A DNA stretch of 64,000 nucleotides from Magnolia sinica (GCF_029962835.1 NC_080589.1:20977586-21041585), one strand, 5' to 3'. Positions 10,936 through 26,352 are shown, counted from the stretch's first letter. Notes: generated from the sequence alone by a model not told the origin. A program made the numbers and translations.

Positions 10936-12679
10936 GTGGCCCACTAGAAAAAGACTGATGGTCTGGATCACAAAACTTGCTGACAGCTTTTCAGTAGCTA
11001 CATAGCTAGGCTGCTGGCCCCAGCGAATGGATGGACGGTTGGGATGGACACACCGTCCAGATGGCGGACGGCCTGGACATACAATGCATGCAAGGTGGGC
11101 CCTACGTCCTAGGGTGGACGGATGGCATGAATATAAGATACATGTGTTAAGGGGGCCCACCGTCCTTGCCTATGAACAGTGTGGATATAAAATGCATCCA
11201 GGTGGGTCTCATCCCTATGTGTGGGCTGGACGGACGGACGGTATAACACATACCTCATGATAAGACCCGCAAAACTCGCTGACGTCAATGGTCAGCACAG
11301 GCTGCTGGACCCACCATCATGCCCAAAGGACGGACGATGTGGATTAAAAATGCATCAGAGGTGGGCCCCATGTCTCATACATCACGGTGGAGTCCACACG
11401 TGCGTGGGTCCCACTGATCATGCGGATGCACGGTGTGGATAAAACACGTACCATATGATCAGACCCACTGATCATTCGGTCATCAATATAGCAGCTATAT
11501 AGCTACTGTAAGGTGCATCGGCCACGGTGGTGGGTCCCACTTAGGGCCCACCAGATGAACATATATATATAATTATAATATAGTATAATAAAATTTATTA
11601 TAATATAATATATACATATCTAAAGTGCCCACCATCCAGACCCTCTGGACGGTAGGGATCTAACGCATATATCATGGTGGGTCCACACGTGTGGCCCACC
11701 TTAACTTATTGTATAAGGCTGATATTTGTGTTATCTCTTCATCTGGGTCTGTCCAGAGGGACGGGCAGCAATCCCATCCGCTGGACAGTCTAACAAGGTC
11801 GACCCAATGCATGAACGGTATGGATATGACATATACTTCAAGGTGGGGTCCATTCAGGTGGGTCACACGGCTTCATCATCACCACAGAAAAAATGAAAGA
11901 GAGATGGAGAGAGAGAGAGAGAGATATAGGAAGACGTGAGTAGTGGAGGGACCCCGCCATTATGGGTCCCTCTTTATGCATACATCAAGATGGGTCCCAC
12001 CAATGTGGGCCCTTAAATCACAAAAAGATAAATACATGATCACCCACCTTTGATCTCTTCTTCCTTCTTTCGCCAATGCATGATAGAGCTCCAAAGGGAC
12101 AATTTTAACGATTGAGATGAGCTTAGGATGGTGAGATCAGGTGGTAGGAAGGTGGGCCACACTAGCTCTCTCCCATGGAGCTTGGACGTGGGTTGCTCTC
12201 ATTGAGATTGGAGAATGAGAGAGAGAATGAGAGAGAGAGGTTATAGGAGAGAAGTGATGGGAGAGAGGGATGGTGAGTGATGGATGGGGGTACTTGGTTG
12301 TAAGAGAGAGTTGACTTTGGGGGAAGGGTAGTTGTACTTGGGGATGGGGTGATGTGTACTTGACATGAGATGTGATTGATGAGACATGTCGTAGAGATTC
12401 TCTCGGAATTCACAACGCGCGGCATTTTTCACGAACTGAATGCGGGCCCACATCTTCTGGCTTGGGTATCACCTCGACGTGTAATATGTGGCATCAAAAC
12501 CGCGGCGACGACATGATCGCTAGGGTATAAGTCTCGAATCGAGCCAACTTTGAAATATGGAATATAACTCAGGGTCGCGCGCAACTGCCGATTACAGATC
12601 GCGAGTTGCTGAAATTCGACCAGGAGGACCGTGGAAGCCTACAGAATAGTACGGGCTAGGATACGGGCCTCACAATATC

Positions 12680-13222
12680 TATGATGTCCATATGTTTTTC
12701 CATCTCATTTTAAGATGTGGGCACAAAAATGAAATAGATCCCAATCATCTCCAGTGGACCACACCACAGTAAATAGTGGAAATTGACCGATATTTGTATT
12801 TTCTACGTTAAGTGCATTGACCGGAGGGCAAATAAAGCGCTATCATGGAACAGTGTTTTACCAGCGATTTCTGAAAACGACTACTCGGTTGCGCCTATGC
12901 ACGCAATATTACTCGTGTATCCCTCCATGATTTCCACGTAAAACGGTTGTTGAAAAACAAGATGAAATCCAAACTCAAGTGGTCCAGATCAATGAAAATA
13001 GTGGGGATAGGGACACTCACCTTTGTGACCTTCATGGAACCAATCATGATGTTTACCTACCATCTAATCTGTTCAAAAAATTAAATCCCATCAGGATGAA
13101 GGGAGAAAATCCTGTTCTAAAACTTGTGGCTCCAAGAAGGTTTTAGTGGTGGGATGACGATTTAAATTAGTCGAATCAATTGATGGATGGGGCGGATTCA
13201 TTGTAAAGAACACGCTGAGCCC
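12680..13222. repeat. Foldback repeat, copy 3, right piece (mosaic)
   Basis: It continues the copy begun at 7130 (CCATATGTTTTTCCATCTCA), then shows AGTGGACCACACCACAG and the central AATCATGATGTTTACC. It is rearranged, with roughly 150 unrelated bases near 12800-12940. Confidence 0.55.
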
Positions 13223-13298
13223 ACGGAGCTTTTCTTTGCCAAGCTTGGAGCGAATTAGGTGTGGCCCCAGCCTCACCCAAGATGGTGCGGCCCTTACT

Positions 13299-13735
13299 GT
13301 GGGGCCCACCTTAATGTATGTATTTTATATATACGTTGTCCGTACATTTTTTCGGATCGTTTTTAGGACATGAGCCTAAAAATGAAGTTGATCCAATTAT
13401 CAATTAGACCCTGCCATATGAAATAGTGGTGATTGTCCATTAACGGGCCACAAAAGTTTTGGATCAAGCTGATACTTATCTTTTTTTTCTTTTTTTTCTT
13501 CATACATATTTACGTGACCTTATCAACAAGTTGGATGGCAAATAAACATCAGGGAAACATTACGTTGGCTTTAGAAAGTTTTTAATGGTAGGGTGATCAA
13601 TCACAATGTTTCCTATAGTGTGGGCTACCTGAGATTTGGATCTTCTTCATTTTTAGGCTCATGTCCTAAAATGATCCAACAAAATAGATGAACAGCATGT
13701 ATATAAAATAAATACATCACTCCACCAAAAGGGCC
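13299..13735. repeat. Foldback repeat, copy 5
   Basis: It starts GTGGGGCCCACCTTAATG; the right arm ends in ATACATCACTCCACC. The centre is near 13500 and holds a T-rich run. Confidence 0.8.
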
Positions 13736-13850
13736 GCAAATAAATACATCACCTGACCATAAGGGCTGCTCCTTGGGTGAGACCAAGGCCACACTTAATC
13801 CGCTCCCTACACAACTCATCACCCTATACCTGTTCCATTGGGGATGCAGA

Positions 13851-14894
13851 TAGGGGTCTATACGAACCGAGCTAGCTTGATTAGCTCGCTCGACTCAACT
13901 CGAAAAAGCTCAATTCGACTCGGTTTGAAGCTAAGTTTAGGCCGAGTCGAGCTGATTTTTTGAGCTCGAAAATGAGTTCGAGCCGAGTTCGAGCAGGCCC
14001 TAGCTCGACTCGACTCGGCTCGAATCGAACCAGTTCGGTGACTCAATTACTTTGCCATTGATGTTGCTCACCAACTGTTTGATAAAATGACTCAACGAAA
14101 CATGGCTGGTGGCAAGGAAGGTATGTACATGGAAGATAAGGTTCTAATAAATATTTAAAAGTCCCAAAACAATGAAATAAAAAACACAAATAATAGGGTA
14201 GCAGAGGTGGCAACATTCTCTCTCCTCAGAGCCTCAATGTGGCCATGGGGCCCAACTGCAAGTCGGCCCGTTGCGACGTGATCCTTCTCTTTCTCAGCCG
14301 CTTGGCAATGATGAAGGGAAGCTCAAGGGACTGGGAGGCATTGAGCCTTGGGTTGCAGTGTGTGTGGTACCGTGAGCTCAGGTCATCAAAGGTCACAGTT
14401 CGAGACCCCCATATGCACTCCATCACATTCTGGCCCGTCATCTCAAGATGGATGCCTCCTGGGTGGCTCCCTTCTTGCTCGTGCACATTAAAGAAGGCCC
14501 GTACCTCAGCCCGAATTGCATTTATAAAAAAGAAAAAAGAAAAAAGAAGGTATGTACATGAAATAAATACTCTTTTTCTCCTTGTTTTTCTTGATTTTTA
14601 TGTTGCTTAGAAGTTATTTGATAAAATACCTGTAAAACCATTGCTTCTATTTGTAAAACAGTGGGATTTTGAAGTTGCAGTTCAAGTGTTTGTGGAAATG
14701 CCTCAATGGCGAACTCGGCTTGATCTTGGCTCGAACTTGGCCCGAGCTAGCCCGAGTTGCTGACTGAACCGAGCTGAGCTGGCCAGTCAGGCTTGAGGAC
14801 CGATTCGAGCCGAGTTCGAGCTGAGGTTAGCTAGTGGTCGAGCCGAGCTCAAGCTGAGGCCAGCTCGACTCGTTCAACTCGATGTACACCCCTA
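13851..14894. mobile_element. hAT-type non-autonomous transposon (1.04 kb)
   Basis: Terminal inverted repeats TAGGGGTCTATACGAAC and (inverted) TAGGGGTGTACATCGAG are flanked by GATGCAGA (13843-13850) and GATGCAAA (14895-14902), an 8-bp target duplication with one mismatch. Both features are typical of hAT. The terminal 200 bases at each end are dense in GAGTCGAGC and GAGCCGAG palindromes, likely transposase-binding repeats. No transposase is seen; the interior holds a SINE-like unit. Confidence 0.8.
14226..14545 (+). mobile_element. SINE-like unit inside the hAT element
   Basis: CAGTTCGAGACCC at 14395-14407 resembles the internal box B of tRNA-derived SINEs, and the unit ends in an A-rich tail (AAAAAAGAAAAAAGAAAAAAG, about 14526-14545). 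The possible box A (GAGCTCAGGT) is only about 13 bases upstream, closer than usual, and no target duplication was found. The 123-codon open frame across it is probably chance. Confidence 0.35.
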
Positions 14895-15024
14895 GATGCA
14901 AATAGCCTTACGCGGCGATTCCTAAGGTGATTCCCATGAATTGGTTTTAGGTACAGTACTAGCTGTTGTTAGGGTCATTTGACCTTGCAAATTTGAGGGA
15001 TTTGAGGGTATTTCAAATCCATAA

Positions 15025-15638
15025 GCCATTTGGCAGGGTGGGATAGATGGTATTCCGAATCCAAGGATTTTAAATCCTCACTTTAGTGAGTTTTACAATC
15101 TCTCCCTTTTGCCTCAATTACCAACCCTCTCTTCTTCTTTTTAAAATTTTTAAAGGTAGGAAAGTTACATGTGTAACATATGTGTCAGTAGGCTACTAAT
15201 TTATTGTACACGTGGCCCATTGATGATATCCCAAAATAATTATATTATCGACGACATCACTAATTAAAATGATTTCAATAGAATGATTTGACCATACAAA
15301 TATTGATCATGTAATCAATATATAAAAAGAACATTAGTTAGTCGCTCAATTGTGATTTTATGCTTGTGGCCCATCCAAGACTTGAAATTTTATCATTTTT
15401 TATTAAAATATACACTTCAATGGACATATTATAATCATTCCATCTAACATCACATGTGTACACTTAGTGATATTACAGTTGATATAGTAGTTATATTCAA
15501 ACTCATGCAAATACACTGCACAACTATTTTTGGATTATTGAAGAATAGTGTGCCAAACACAAGCAAAGAATTTACAATTCAAGGTACTCCGAATTCAAGG
15601 CATTTTCTTAGTATTCCAAATCCATGGTGCCAAATGAG
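15025..15638. repeat. Possible MITE
   Basis: CATTTGGCA at 15027-15035 and TGCCAAATG at 15628-15636 are inverted. Next to them are ATTCCGAATCC-type motifs on the left and ATTCCAAATCC-type motifs on the right, as in MITEs that end near GGCATTTGGCA. The interior is AT-rich and non-coding. No clear target duplication was found. Confidence 0.35.
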
Positions 15639-15733
15639 GCCTTTTCTCAGTACGTAAAAGTAGGATGTGGCTTCCGTGCTTCCCATGTCACTCAGAACTT
15701 GTCTCACACATTGACTCAGTCACGGAATCTTGT

Positions 15734-16060
15734 ATGGGGCCTACTGTGATATTTATAGTAACTATGCTCTGTCAATCCATCTCGCGAGACGACTGAGAAC
15801 CAAAGTCAAGTGAGCCACAACACTAGAAGCAGTGGTGATTGAATGCGACCCAATTGACCTTCTTTCGTGCTACGTAAGTTTTTGATCGGGCTCATATTTG
15901 TGTTTTCACCCAGATCACGATGGGAATCACCTTATCAACAGTATGCATTTCCGTCTTTACTGTTTCGTATGGTGTGGTCCCCTTGTGTTTTGGTTCTACC
16001 ACATTTTGGGTCAAATGAATGGACGGAGTATATATAACATAAACATCAGTGGGGTCCACC
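15734..16060. repeat. Foldback repeat, copy 6
   Basis: Starts TGGGGCCTACTGTGAT and ends CATCAGTGGGGTCCACC. AAGTGAGCCACAACAC on the left pairs with TATGGTGTGGTCCCCTTG on the right. The centre is deleted compared with other copies. Confidence 0.7.
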
Positions 16061-16477
16061 AAGGTTGCAGTTAGATGTGATTCTGTAGCAGTGGGTTACC
16101 TGCAAGTTGCATCTCGGAATATTGGCCTTTCATATCTAAACCATTAATTTCATATTTCCAGTAGTTAAAAGGCTATGATTTAAAAAACACAATGTTTGGG
16201 GGAATTCTAGCTCCGTAATATTTGGCAAACAAATAAATAATTAATAAAAGGCAAAAGAAAAGAAAATGGCTCCCATTAAGTGAGGAAAGATCCACTTATT
16301 AGACGTTTGAAATAGTCCAGCTGACAAATGAGATATAATACAATTCCCGGGTAGAGAGAGAGAATTTGTACACTACGTTTGGGTCAGATCCTATACAATA
16401 ACGTGGCCATGGTTCACTAATTCAATCAGTTCTTATCATTGATGGCTCTCAACGTGGTGGCCATGCATATCAACGGT

Positions 16478-16491
<14 letters not shown>
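16061..16491. other. Non-coding stretch, nothing recognised
   Basis: AT-rich with no open frame of note and no repeat I can place. Confidence 0.5.

Positions 16492-16532
<41 letters not shown>
16492..16532. repeat. (CT)n microsatellite
   Basis: About 20 CT units without interruption. It makes the open frame over it look arginine- and glutamate-rich; that frame is an artefact. Confidence 0.95.
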
Positions 16533-16534
<2 letters not shown>

Positions 16535-16569
16535 CGGACGTGGACTGGGCGTGGCTCCGGTGGATCCCT

Positions 16570-16893
16570 GTGGGACCCACCCTGATGTACATGCCTTCCA
16601 TGTCCATCCATTTTGACAGCTCCTTTTAGATCATGATTCCAAAAATGAATAAAAAATGAAGCAGGTTCAAAACTTAGGTGGACCACACCATAGAGGACAC
16701 TGGTAATTGAACACCCAAACTTCTTGCGGTCCATCAGAATGTTTATTTTTCATCTAACTTGTTGATATGGTCACAGAGACCTAAATGGACGGACCACACA
16801 AATATCAACTTGATCATAAACTTTTGTAGCCCACGGAAAGTTTTTAATGGTTAATCGCCATGGTTTATTGTACAGTCAGGATCGGGATCCACC
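16570..16893. repeat. Foldback repeat, copy 7
   Basis: Left arm GTGGGACCCACCCTGATG, then GTGGACCACACCATAG. The right arm is short and ends in ATCGGGATCCACC, so the outer right arm is partly lost. Confidence 0.7.
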
Positions 16894-16917
16894 AATGTCG
16901 TGTTGGTAATTCTAACT

Positions 16918-17025
16918 GCTGGCACGTGCTATAGCTGGTCCCACTAGGCTGCCCTTCCTAACACGTGTCAGCACACGTGTCTAGTGCATGCGCATTCAGA
17001 ATGTAGCTGATGCATGCCAGCCATG
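16918..17025. repeat. Diverged duplicate of the peroxidase upstream segment
   Basis: GGCACGTGCTATAGCTGG to ATGCATGCCAGCCA aligns with 18960-19065 upstream of the peroxidase. Shared parts include CAGCACACGT followed by GTATCTA-type sequence, and CAGCTGA near the end. Both copies are rich in ACGTG cores. Confidence 0.5.
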
Positions 17026-17880
17026 GGTATGATGGGGATATACTTACTAGAGCTGATAATAGTCGTTTCTCTACTTCCACCTTCTTAGCACAATGCCAAA
17101 ACACATCACCACCTAGTCTCTTAAAAAAACATCATCAATGTCAATATTTAATATTTTATTTACCTTTAGAAAATGACTAACATAGTAGGGACATCGGAGA
17201 ATTGCTAGATAGACACTGGAGAATGCTACAATCATGGTGGTGGACGAAGCTTTCGGATGAGAGAAATGCCAATGAGAAACGAAAGAGGGAAAGTGGTAGT
17301 GTGTTCCATGATCTTTAGTTTTCTAACAAAGAAGAAGGACCTTTGTAAAAGTGAAAAAGGTAACATTTAACTCTTTTTAAGGGCGTTCGTACATCGTATG
17401 TGGGGTCTATCATCGCATACGTGTAGAATCCATTCCATTTATTAACTCGAAATTTCATGAAAAGCCATGGTTAGATGAATGCTTAAAATCCACCAGTTAC
17501 ATTGACCACATCACAAGAAAATAGTTCTTATCGCAATGAACATAGTTATAAGTTATTAGGTTTTGTGGGCTACACAGAGATTGTGTCAAGAAGATGTTCG
17601 CATCTTTCCATATAAATAGAGGGCACAAAAAAAATGAATAGAGTTAATATAGATTCCTATAGGCCTAATAATAAATTCCATCCATATCACTTCATTGAAA
17701 TTAAATACGAAGTAACTTCTTCTTTACTAAAAAACCATATAACTACTGATCTAAGGACAATGTCAATTTCATATGAAAAACTTTTCATAACATGTCAGAT
17801 GACTACCCTTATAATATTTGAAACTTTCATTCCTTTTCAAGAATTTGAACATACCACAATGTTAGTATGGTCAAATATTC
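17026..17880. other. Non-coding stretch, nothing recognised
   Basis: AT-rich. The 110-codon open frame that starts at 17634 has no recognisable domain and runs into the LTR-like segment that follows. I see no gene here. Confidence 0.45.
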
Positions 17881-18530
17881 CCTTGTATGTGGCTTGTCAA
17901 AGTAATACAAATTCCAACACTTTCTTTTATCAAAACTATGTCAAACGTGGCTCTATTTGTTGTTGATATCTCAAATCTTTTAGCAATAGGGTCTGTTGAT
18001 GTCATTGACAACTGTCCAATGCCATCGAGAAAATCTAGAAATCTCATGTTAGTCGTTAGACACTTTGTAGTGTTTTGCTTAATGCCATCAGAGGGGTTCA
18101 ATGCCATCGATGCCATTGAAGCTGCCATCGGAAAAATTCAGAAAATTCATGTTTTATCACTAAAACATTTCGTTGTTATGCTCGATGACATCGAAGGTAT
18201 TCGATGCTATCGATAGGTCGTTGATGCCATCGAACATGCCAGTAGAATTACGTAAGTGTGTGATTTGTTTCCTATTTCGATAATAATTCTCATAGATGCT
18301 ATATATATGAGTGTAATCAGGAATAGAGTGTATCTTAGGCCTTTCTAATTTGTTCATAAAGGTTTCAATGGCTTGTAATGGATATTCGAGGTTTGTTCAG
18401 ATCGAGTAATCTTTATCTCTTGTAATTTTCTGCTTTTAAAGTGTATTATTGTTGCTTTGTGCTATAGTTTTTTTAATCAACAGGGATTTTTTCATGTAAA
18501 ATTTGGTTTATTTGTGTTTGAACTTGATTG
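17880..18530 (+). repeat. Probable copia LTR remnant
   Basis: The motif ATGCCATCGA and variants recur between 18015 and 18235, a TATA-like CTATATATATGAG lies near 18300, and GGGATTTTTTCATGTAAAATTTGG (18483-18506) resembles the U5 of copia LTRs. No primer-binding site or internal region follows, so it would be a solo or truncated LTR. Boundaries are approximate. Confidence 0.4.
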
Positions 18531-19097
18531 TGCAATTGGAGTACTTTACTTGATTCATCTCTGTATGCTTTTGTGGTTTTCCAACATTTTCAGATGCAAG
18601 TGGAGAATTTGGTAGGTTATATTTATTATAATAATTATAATAGAGTGAGTATAGTAAACAACACCACTGAATCAAGGGACCATAACATGAGAATCGGTCC
18701 GCTTAAATCAATCACACAAGGGAAGAGCCAATTCACTTATACGATGTAACGGCAACAATGGTATGCAAACCCTTCTTTGCTTCTTGTCATTGTTGCCAGC
18801 ATGCCTCTTCCATCTCTTTCTTTCTCTTTCTTTCTTGCTCGCCCTTCTCTTTCGTTGTTGTCTTATCTAACGACCCCCTCCTCTCCGTCCTTAAATTGGA
18901 GAATGGGAGAGGCAGCGGACTTGTATGCAATGGCCCACTTGATGCCGTGGGAAGGCGGGCAGCACGTGCCGTGTGGGCCCACTAAGGGTTTCCCCTCCCA
19001 ACACATTTCAGCACACGTATCTAAGTACATATACGCATTCTGCATGCAGCTGACACATGTAAGCCACGTCTGCAGCAAGTAAGCTTCCAACCAAGGA
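18531..19097 (+). other. Peroxidase far-upstream region
   Basis: No coding potential. GGCAACAATGG (18750) and CATTGTTGCC (18788) form a short hairpin. A CT-rich run lies at 18800-18900. A segment rich in ACGTG cores (18960-19065) is related to 16918-17025. These may be distal promoter sequences, but nothing here proves it. Confidence 0.4.
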
Positions 19098-19616
19098 AAC
19101 GGATTGGCTACTCCCCCTGCCACCAGCCAATGGCTGATGGTCGGTGCTCTGTGGGCACCACAATGATGTACGTGTTTCATCTATGCCGTCCATCTAATTT
19201 TATAGTTCATTTCATGGTATGAGGCCAAAACTTAGGTATATCCAAATCTCAAGTTGCTCATATTACATGAAACAGTGTTGAATGAATGTCGACCATTAAA
19301 AACTTTTTGGGGCCATAAAAGTTTTGCATCAAGCTGATCTTTGTTTTTTCCCTTCATCTGGGTCTGTATAACGTAATTAACATATTGGATGTCAAATAAA
19401 CAGTACAGTGGACCTTAGGAGGATTTTAATGGTTGATATCCAATTACTATTGTTTTCCTGTGGCGTGGTCCACCTGAGATTTATATCCCTCTAACTTTTG
19501 GGATCAAGCCCTAAAATCATCTTTAAAAATAGATGAAACACATACATCATGGTGGGGCCCACAGAGCACCGACCACCAGCTACCGGGCTGGTGGCAAGGG
19601 GAGTAGCCAATCCGTT
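19098..19616. repeat. Foldback repeat, copy 8, in the peroxidase promoter
   Basis: The most complete palindrome in the window. AACGGATTGGCTACTCCCC at the left matches GGGGAGTAGCCAATCCGTT at the right. Inside these lie CGGTGCTCTGTGGGC and the GGTGGGGCCCACAGAGCACCG counterpart, then the shared family sequence to a centre near 19350. It ends about 170 bases before the peroxidase TATA box. Confidence 0.9.
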
Positions 19617-19783
19617 CTCTCCAACAAAAACCACTCTCACTCCACAGACATACATAAATACCTACGTACTCTGTACATATGTATATGGCGTGTGGAGGTT
19701 TGACTTGTGCTGGTTTTTTCTTTTGAAACGATGCTTACCTGTCTTGATGTGGGGAAGAAAGAAAATTACATCACTTGAATGTG

Positions 19784-19790
19784 TATAAAA
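19784..19790 (+). promoter_or_regulatory. Peroxidase TATA box
   Basis: TATAAAA in the context GTGTATAAAAGGGGCAGC, 77 bases before the ATG. This predicts a transcript start near 19815 and a leader of about 50 bases. Confidence 0.7.
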
Positions 19791-19866
19791 GGGGCAGCAT
19801 TGCTAAAGCTCTATAGCCTTGGCGTTTGGACACTCCCAATTCCAAAACCATTGTTTCTGTGGGAAG

Positions 19867-23967
<4,101 letters not shown>

Positions 23968-24067
23968 GAACAATTTGATTGGTAGGGCCCATATACTGAG
24001 ATTGTCTGGTAATTTTATTAAGTGAGGGTATATCGTATCTAGCATTCCTATAAACTATCAACGGCCG

Positions 24068-24111
<44 letters not shown>

Positions 24112-24517
24112 TGTACTGTCCAACTAACTGCTCATTAATGAATAGTTAGTGTTAGTAAACCTCTCGTGTAAAACTTATTTTAATTGAAGAAAAGGAATTG
24201 CTTGCTTGGGTGGGACCCATTGTAGCATTAATGTAAAATCCACCCAACCATATTAGGTGGATCACCTCATGTTGTAGCCAGTTCATAAAAATCTAGCCCA
24301 TCCCTGACTCACATGAACCGTATAATTGGAAAAGGTGTAGATAAAAAGCTCACTATCGAAATGCTTTCCCTTGGTATGTGGCCCACTTGAATCACTTAAG
24401 GACTGCTTTTTGGATCCGAGGCCTAATATTTGGTGTGGAAGCTGATAGTTAGAGTGGATTGTATATGCCCATCATGGTAGGCCCTATAAAAAATTTTTAA
24501 AAAAAATAAAATCAAGG
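23968..24517 (+). other. Peroxidase 3' flank
   Basis: Contains the presumed 3' untranslated region, with AATAAA-like but no perfect polyadenylation signals, and a (TA)n run at 24078-24107. The rest is non-coding with no recognised element. Confidence 0.5.
24078..24107. repeat. (TA)n microsatellite
   Basis: About 15 TA units. Confidence 0.95.
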
Positions 24518-24662
24518 ATGGACGTCTCTCTCACCTGTTTCAATTGGTATGACTTATTTTATGAAACAGGTGGACGTTTCTCTCACCTGTTTCAATTGGT
24601 ATGACTCATTTTATGAAACAGGTGGACGTCTCTCTCACCTGTTTCAATTGGTATGACTTATT
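24518..24662. repeat. 52-bp tandem triplication
   Basis: Three direct copies begin at 24520, 24572 and 24624, nearly identical; the last is shortened. Each unit contains the inverted pair CACCTGTTTCA and TGAAACAGGTG. Confidence 0.9.
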
Positions 24663-24825
24663 AAAATCATAAATTAGCCTGATTTTATTTTATTATTTTA
24701 CTCCCAGCCCAATATTAAGTTACACATCTAATAGTAGAAAGTGAATCTGTTGAACAAGTCGCCATGGCCCCTTAAAAAACATGAAAGGTTGCGCACATCA
24801 AACATCGTGGCGTGTTTCCCTAACG

Positions 24826-25342
24826 ATGGGCCCACCATGATTTATGTATTATATATCTATGTTGAACGTCAGATTTTACAAATCATTTTAGTGCAAGTTC
24901 CTGGAAATGATGTAGATCAAAAATCTCAAGTGGCCCACATGAATTTTAGTGCAAGTTCCGAAAGATGAGGTTGATCAAAATCTCAAGTGGACCATACCAC
25001 TGTCTAAATGAGCTAGATCAAAATCTTAATTGGATCACATCACATGAAACAATGGACATTGAACGCCCACCATTAAAACATTGCTAATGTTCACCAAGGT
25101 TTTTATTTGCCATCCAACCTGTTCATAATATCACACGGATCCGTGATAATACAAATATCAGCTTGATCCAAAACTTCTACACCATAGTAGTTTTAATGGT
25201 AGGCATTTAATCGCCACTGCTTTCTGTAGTGTGGTCATCTTGAGCGTTAGAACTACCTTATTTTTGGGGTTATGTCCTAAAATGATCTGAAAAATTGGAT
25301 AGACGGTATGGATATAACACATACATCATGACAGGGCTTACA
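24826..25342. repeat. Foldback repeat, copy 10
   Basis: GATGGGCCCACCATGATTTA at the left; the right arm ends ACATACATCATGACAGGGC. The left arm contains two or three tandem copies of a segment around GATCAAAATCTCAAGTGG (about 24890-25050), so it is longer than the right arm. Confidence 0.8.
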
Positions 25343-25459
25343 GAATTTTGCCATCGTAAACACATTTCCTACTTGAACTACGCCCAGTCACTTTACCGAT
25401 GCTTTGGGAGCGTATTAGGTGCCGCCGCAACTTCAACTCAATGTGGTGAGTCCTGACCG

Positions 25460-25720
25460 ATGGAGCCACCTTGACGCATGTATTGTATATCCATCACGTC
25501 CATCCATTTTTCCAGTTATTGTAGGGCATGAATCCAAAAATCAAGCAGATAACAATCTCAGAATAAGCCTCACTAAAATTTCAATGGTGGATGTAATTAT
25601 CACCCCTGCATCCTGTGGTGTAGCCCATTTTAGCGTTGGATTTTCCTTATTTTTGGACTATAAAATGATATAGAAAAATAAATAGACGGTGTGGATAAAC
25701 TCCATACATCACGGTGGCCC
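25460..25720. repeat. Foldback repeat, copy 11, internally deleted
   Basis: Left end GGAGCCACCTTGACGCATG, right end CCATACATCACGGTGGCC. The centre is missing, making this about half the length of other copies. Confidence 0.75.
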
Positions 25721-25922
25721 CTCAGAGTCCCTGCCCACTCCTAACCAGGGAGAGGCAGGGTTAGTACCCATCGGCGTTCTGGGCGCGGAGGACGAATCCG
25801 TTTCCATCGGATTGCCAGCCCAAACGTCCGCAAGAACCTCCTTCGACCAGAAGCGAGGTGGGGCCCACTGGCCGGACGGGGATTGCCTATTGGCCGCTCA
25901 AGGTGGCTACTGGAAAATGCTA

Positions 25923-26352
25923 TGTGAGCCTTATCATGACCTATGTGTGTTATCCATGCCGTCCATCTATTTTTTCAGATTGGTTTACATAATGGTCCAA
26001 AAAATAAATCATATCCAAATATATTTTGGACCACACCACAGGAAAACAGTGGTGATTGAACGCCCACCATTAAAAAACTCCTAGGGCTCACTGGAATGTT
26101 TATTTGCTATCCAACCCGTTAATTAGGTAACACAGATTTATATGAAGGGAAAACACAAATATCAGATTCATCCAAAACTTTGGTGGGCCCAAACAAATTG
26201 AAATGGTGAGTGTTCAATTATCACATTTTCATGTGGCTTGGTACCCCTGAGAATTGGATCTGCCTCATTTTTAGAATCCTTTAATAAAATATTCTGAAAA
26301 ATTAGATAGACAGTGCGGATAAAACACATGCATCATTCTGCTGGGCCTGCAG
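25923..26352. repeat. Foldback repeat, copy 12
   Basis: Left part CTATGTGTGTTATCCATGCC and GGACCACACCACAGG; right end ACACATGCATCATTCTGCTG followed by CAGAGCACCG, the same outer extension seen in copy 8. Confidence 0.8.

Larger units (their letters stand above)
7160..12674 (-). mobile_element. Solo LTR of a long-LTR gypsy element (5.5 kb)
   Basis: It begins TGTCATGCCCC and ends CCTCACA, flanked on both sides by ATATC (7155-7159 and 12675-12679), a perfect 5-bp target duplication. Joining the flanks rebuilds a foldback repeat. Read on the minus strand, its last 500 bases track the 3' part of the chromovirus LTRs at 41208-55142, including CTATAAGCTTATGCATGAT (near 7505-7525) and the terminal GGGGCATGACA against GGGGCGTGACA. 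No gag or pol is present, so recombination between two LTRs probably left this copy. It carries minisatellite-like runs (8920-10560) and a foldback fragment. Confidence 0.85.

Noticed and set aside
14239-14610. 123-codon open frame
   Set aside because: Overlaps a SINE-like unit with an A-rich tail; no domain and no splice context.
16426-16734. Arg/Glu-repeat frame
   Set aside because: Produced by a (CT)n microsatellite.
17634-17966. 110-codon frame as a gene
   Set aside because: AT-rich, no domain, no homology I recognise, and it runs into an LTR-like segment.
19819-19866. Upstream in-frame extension of the peroxidase
   Set aside because: It would begin with TTG and disrupt the signal peptide; ATG 19867 is the better start.
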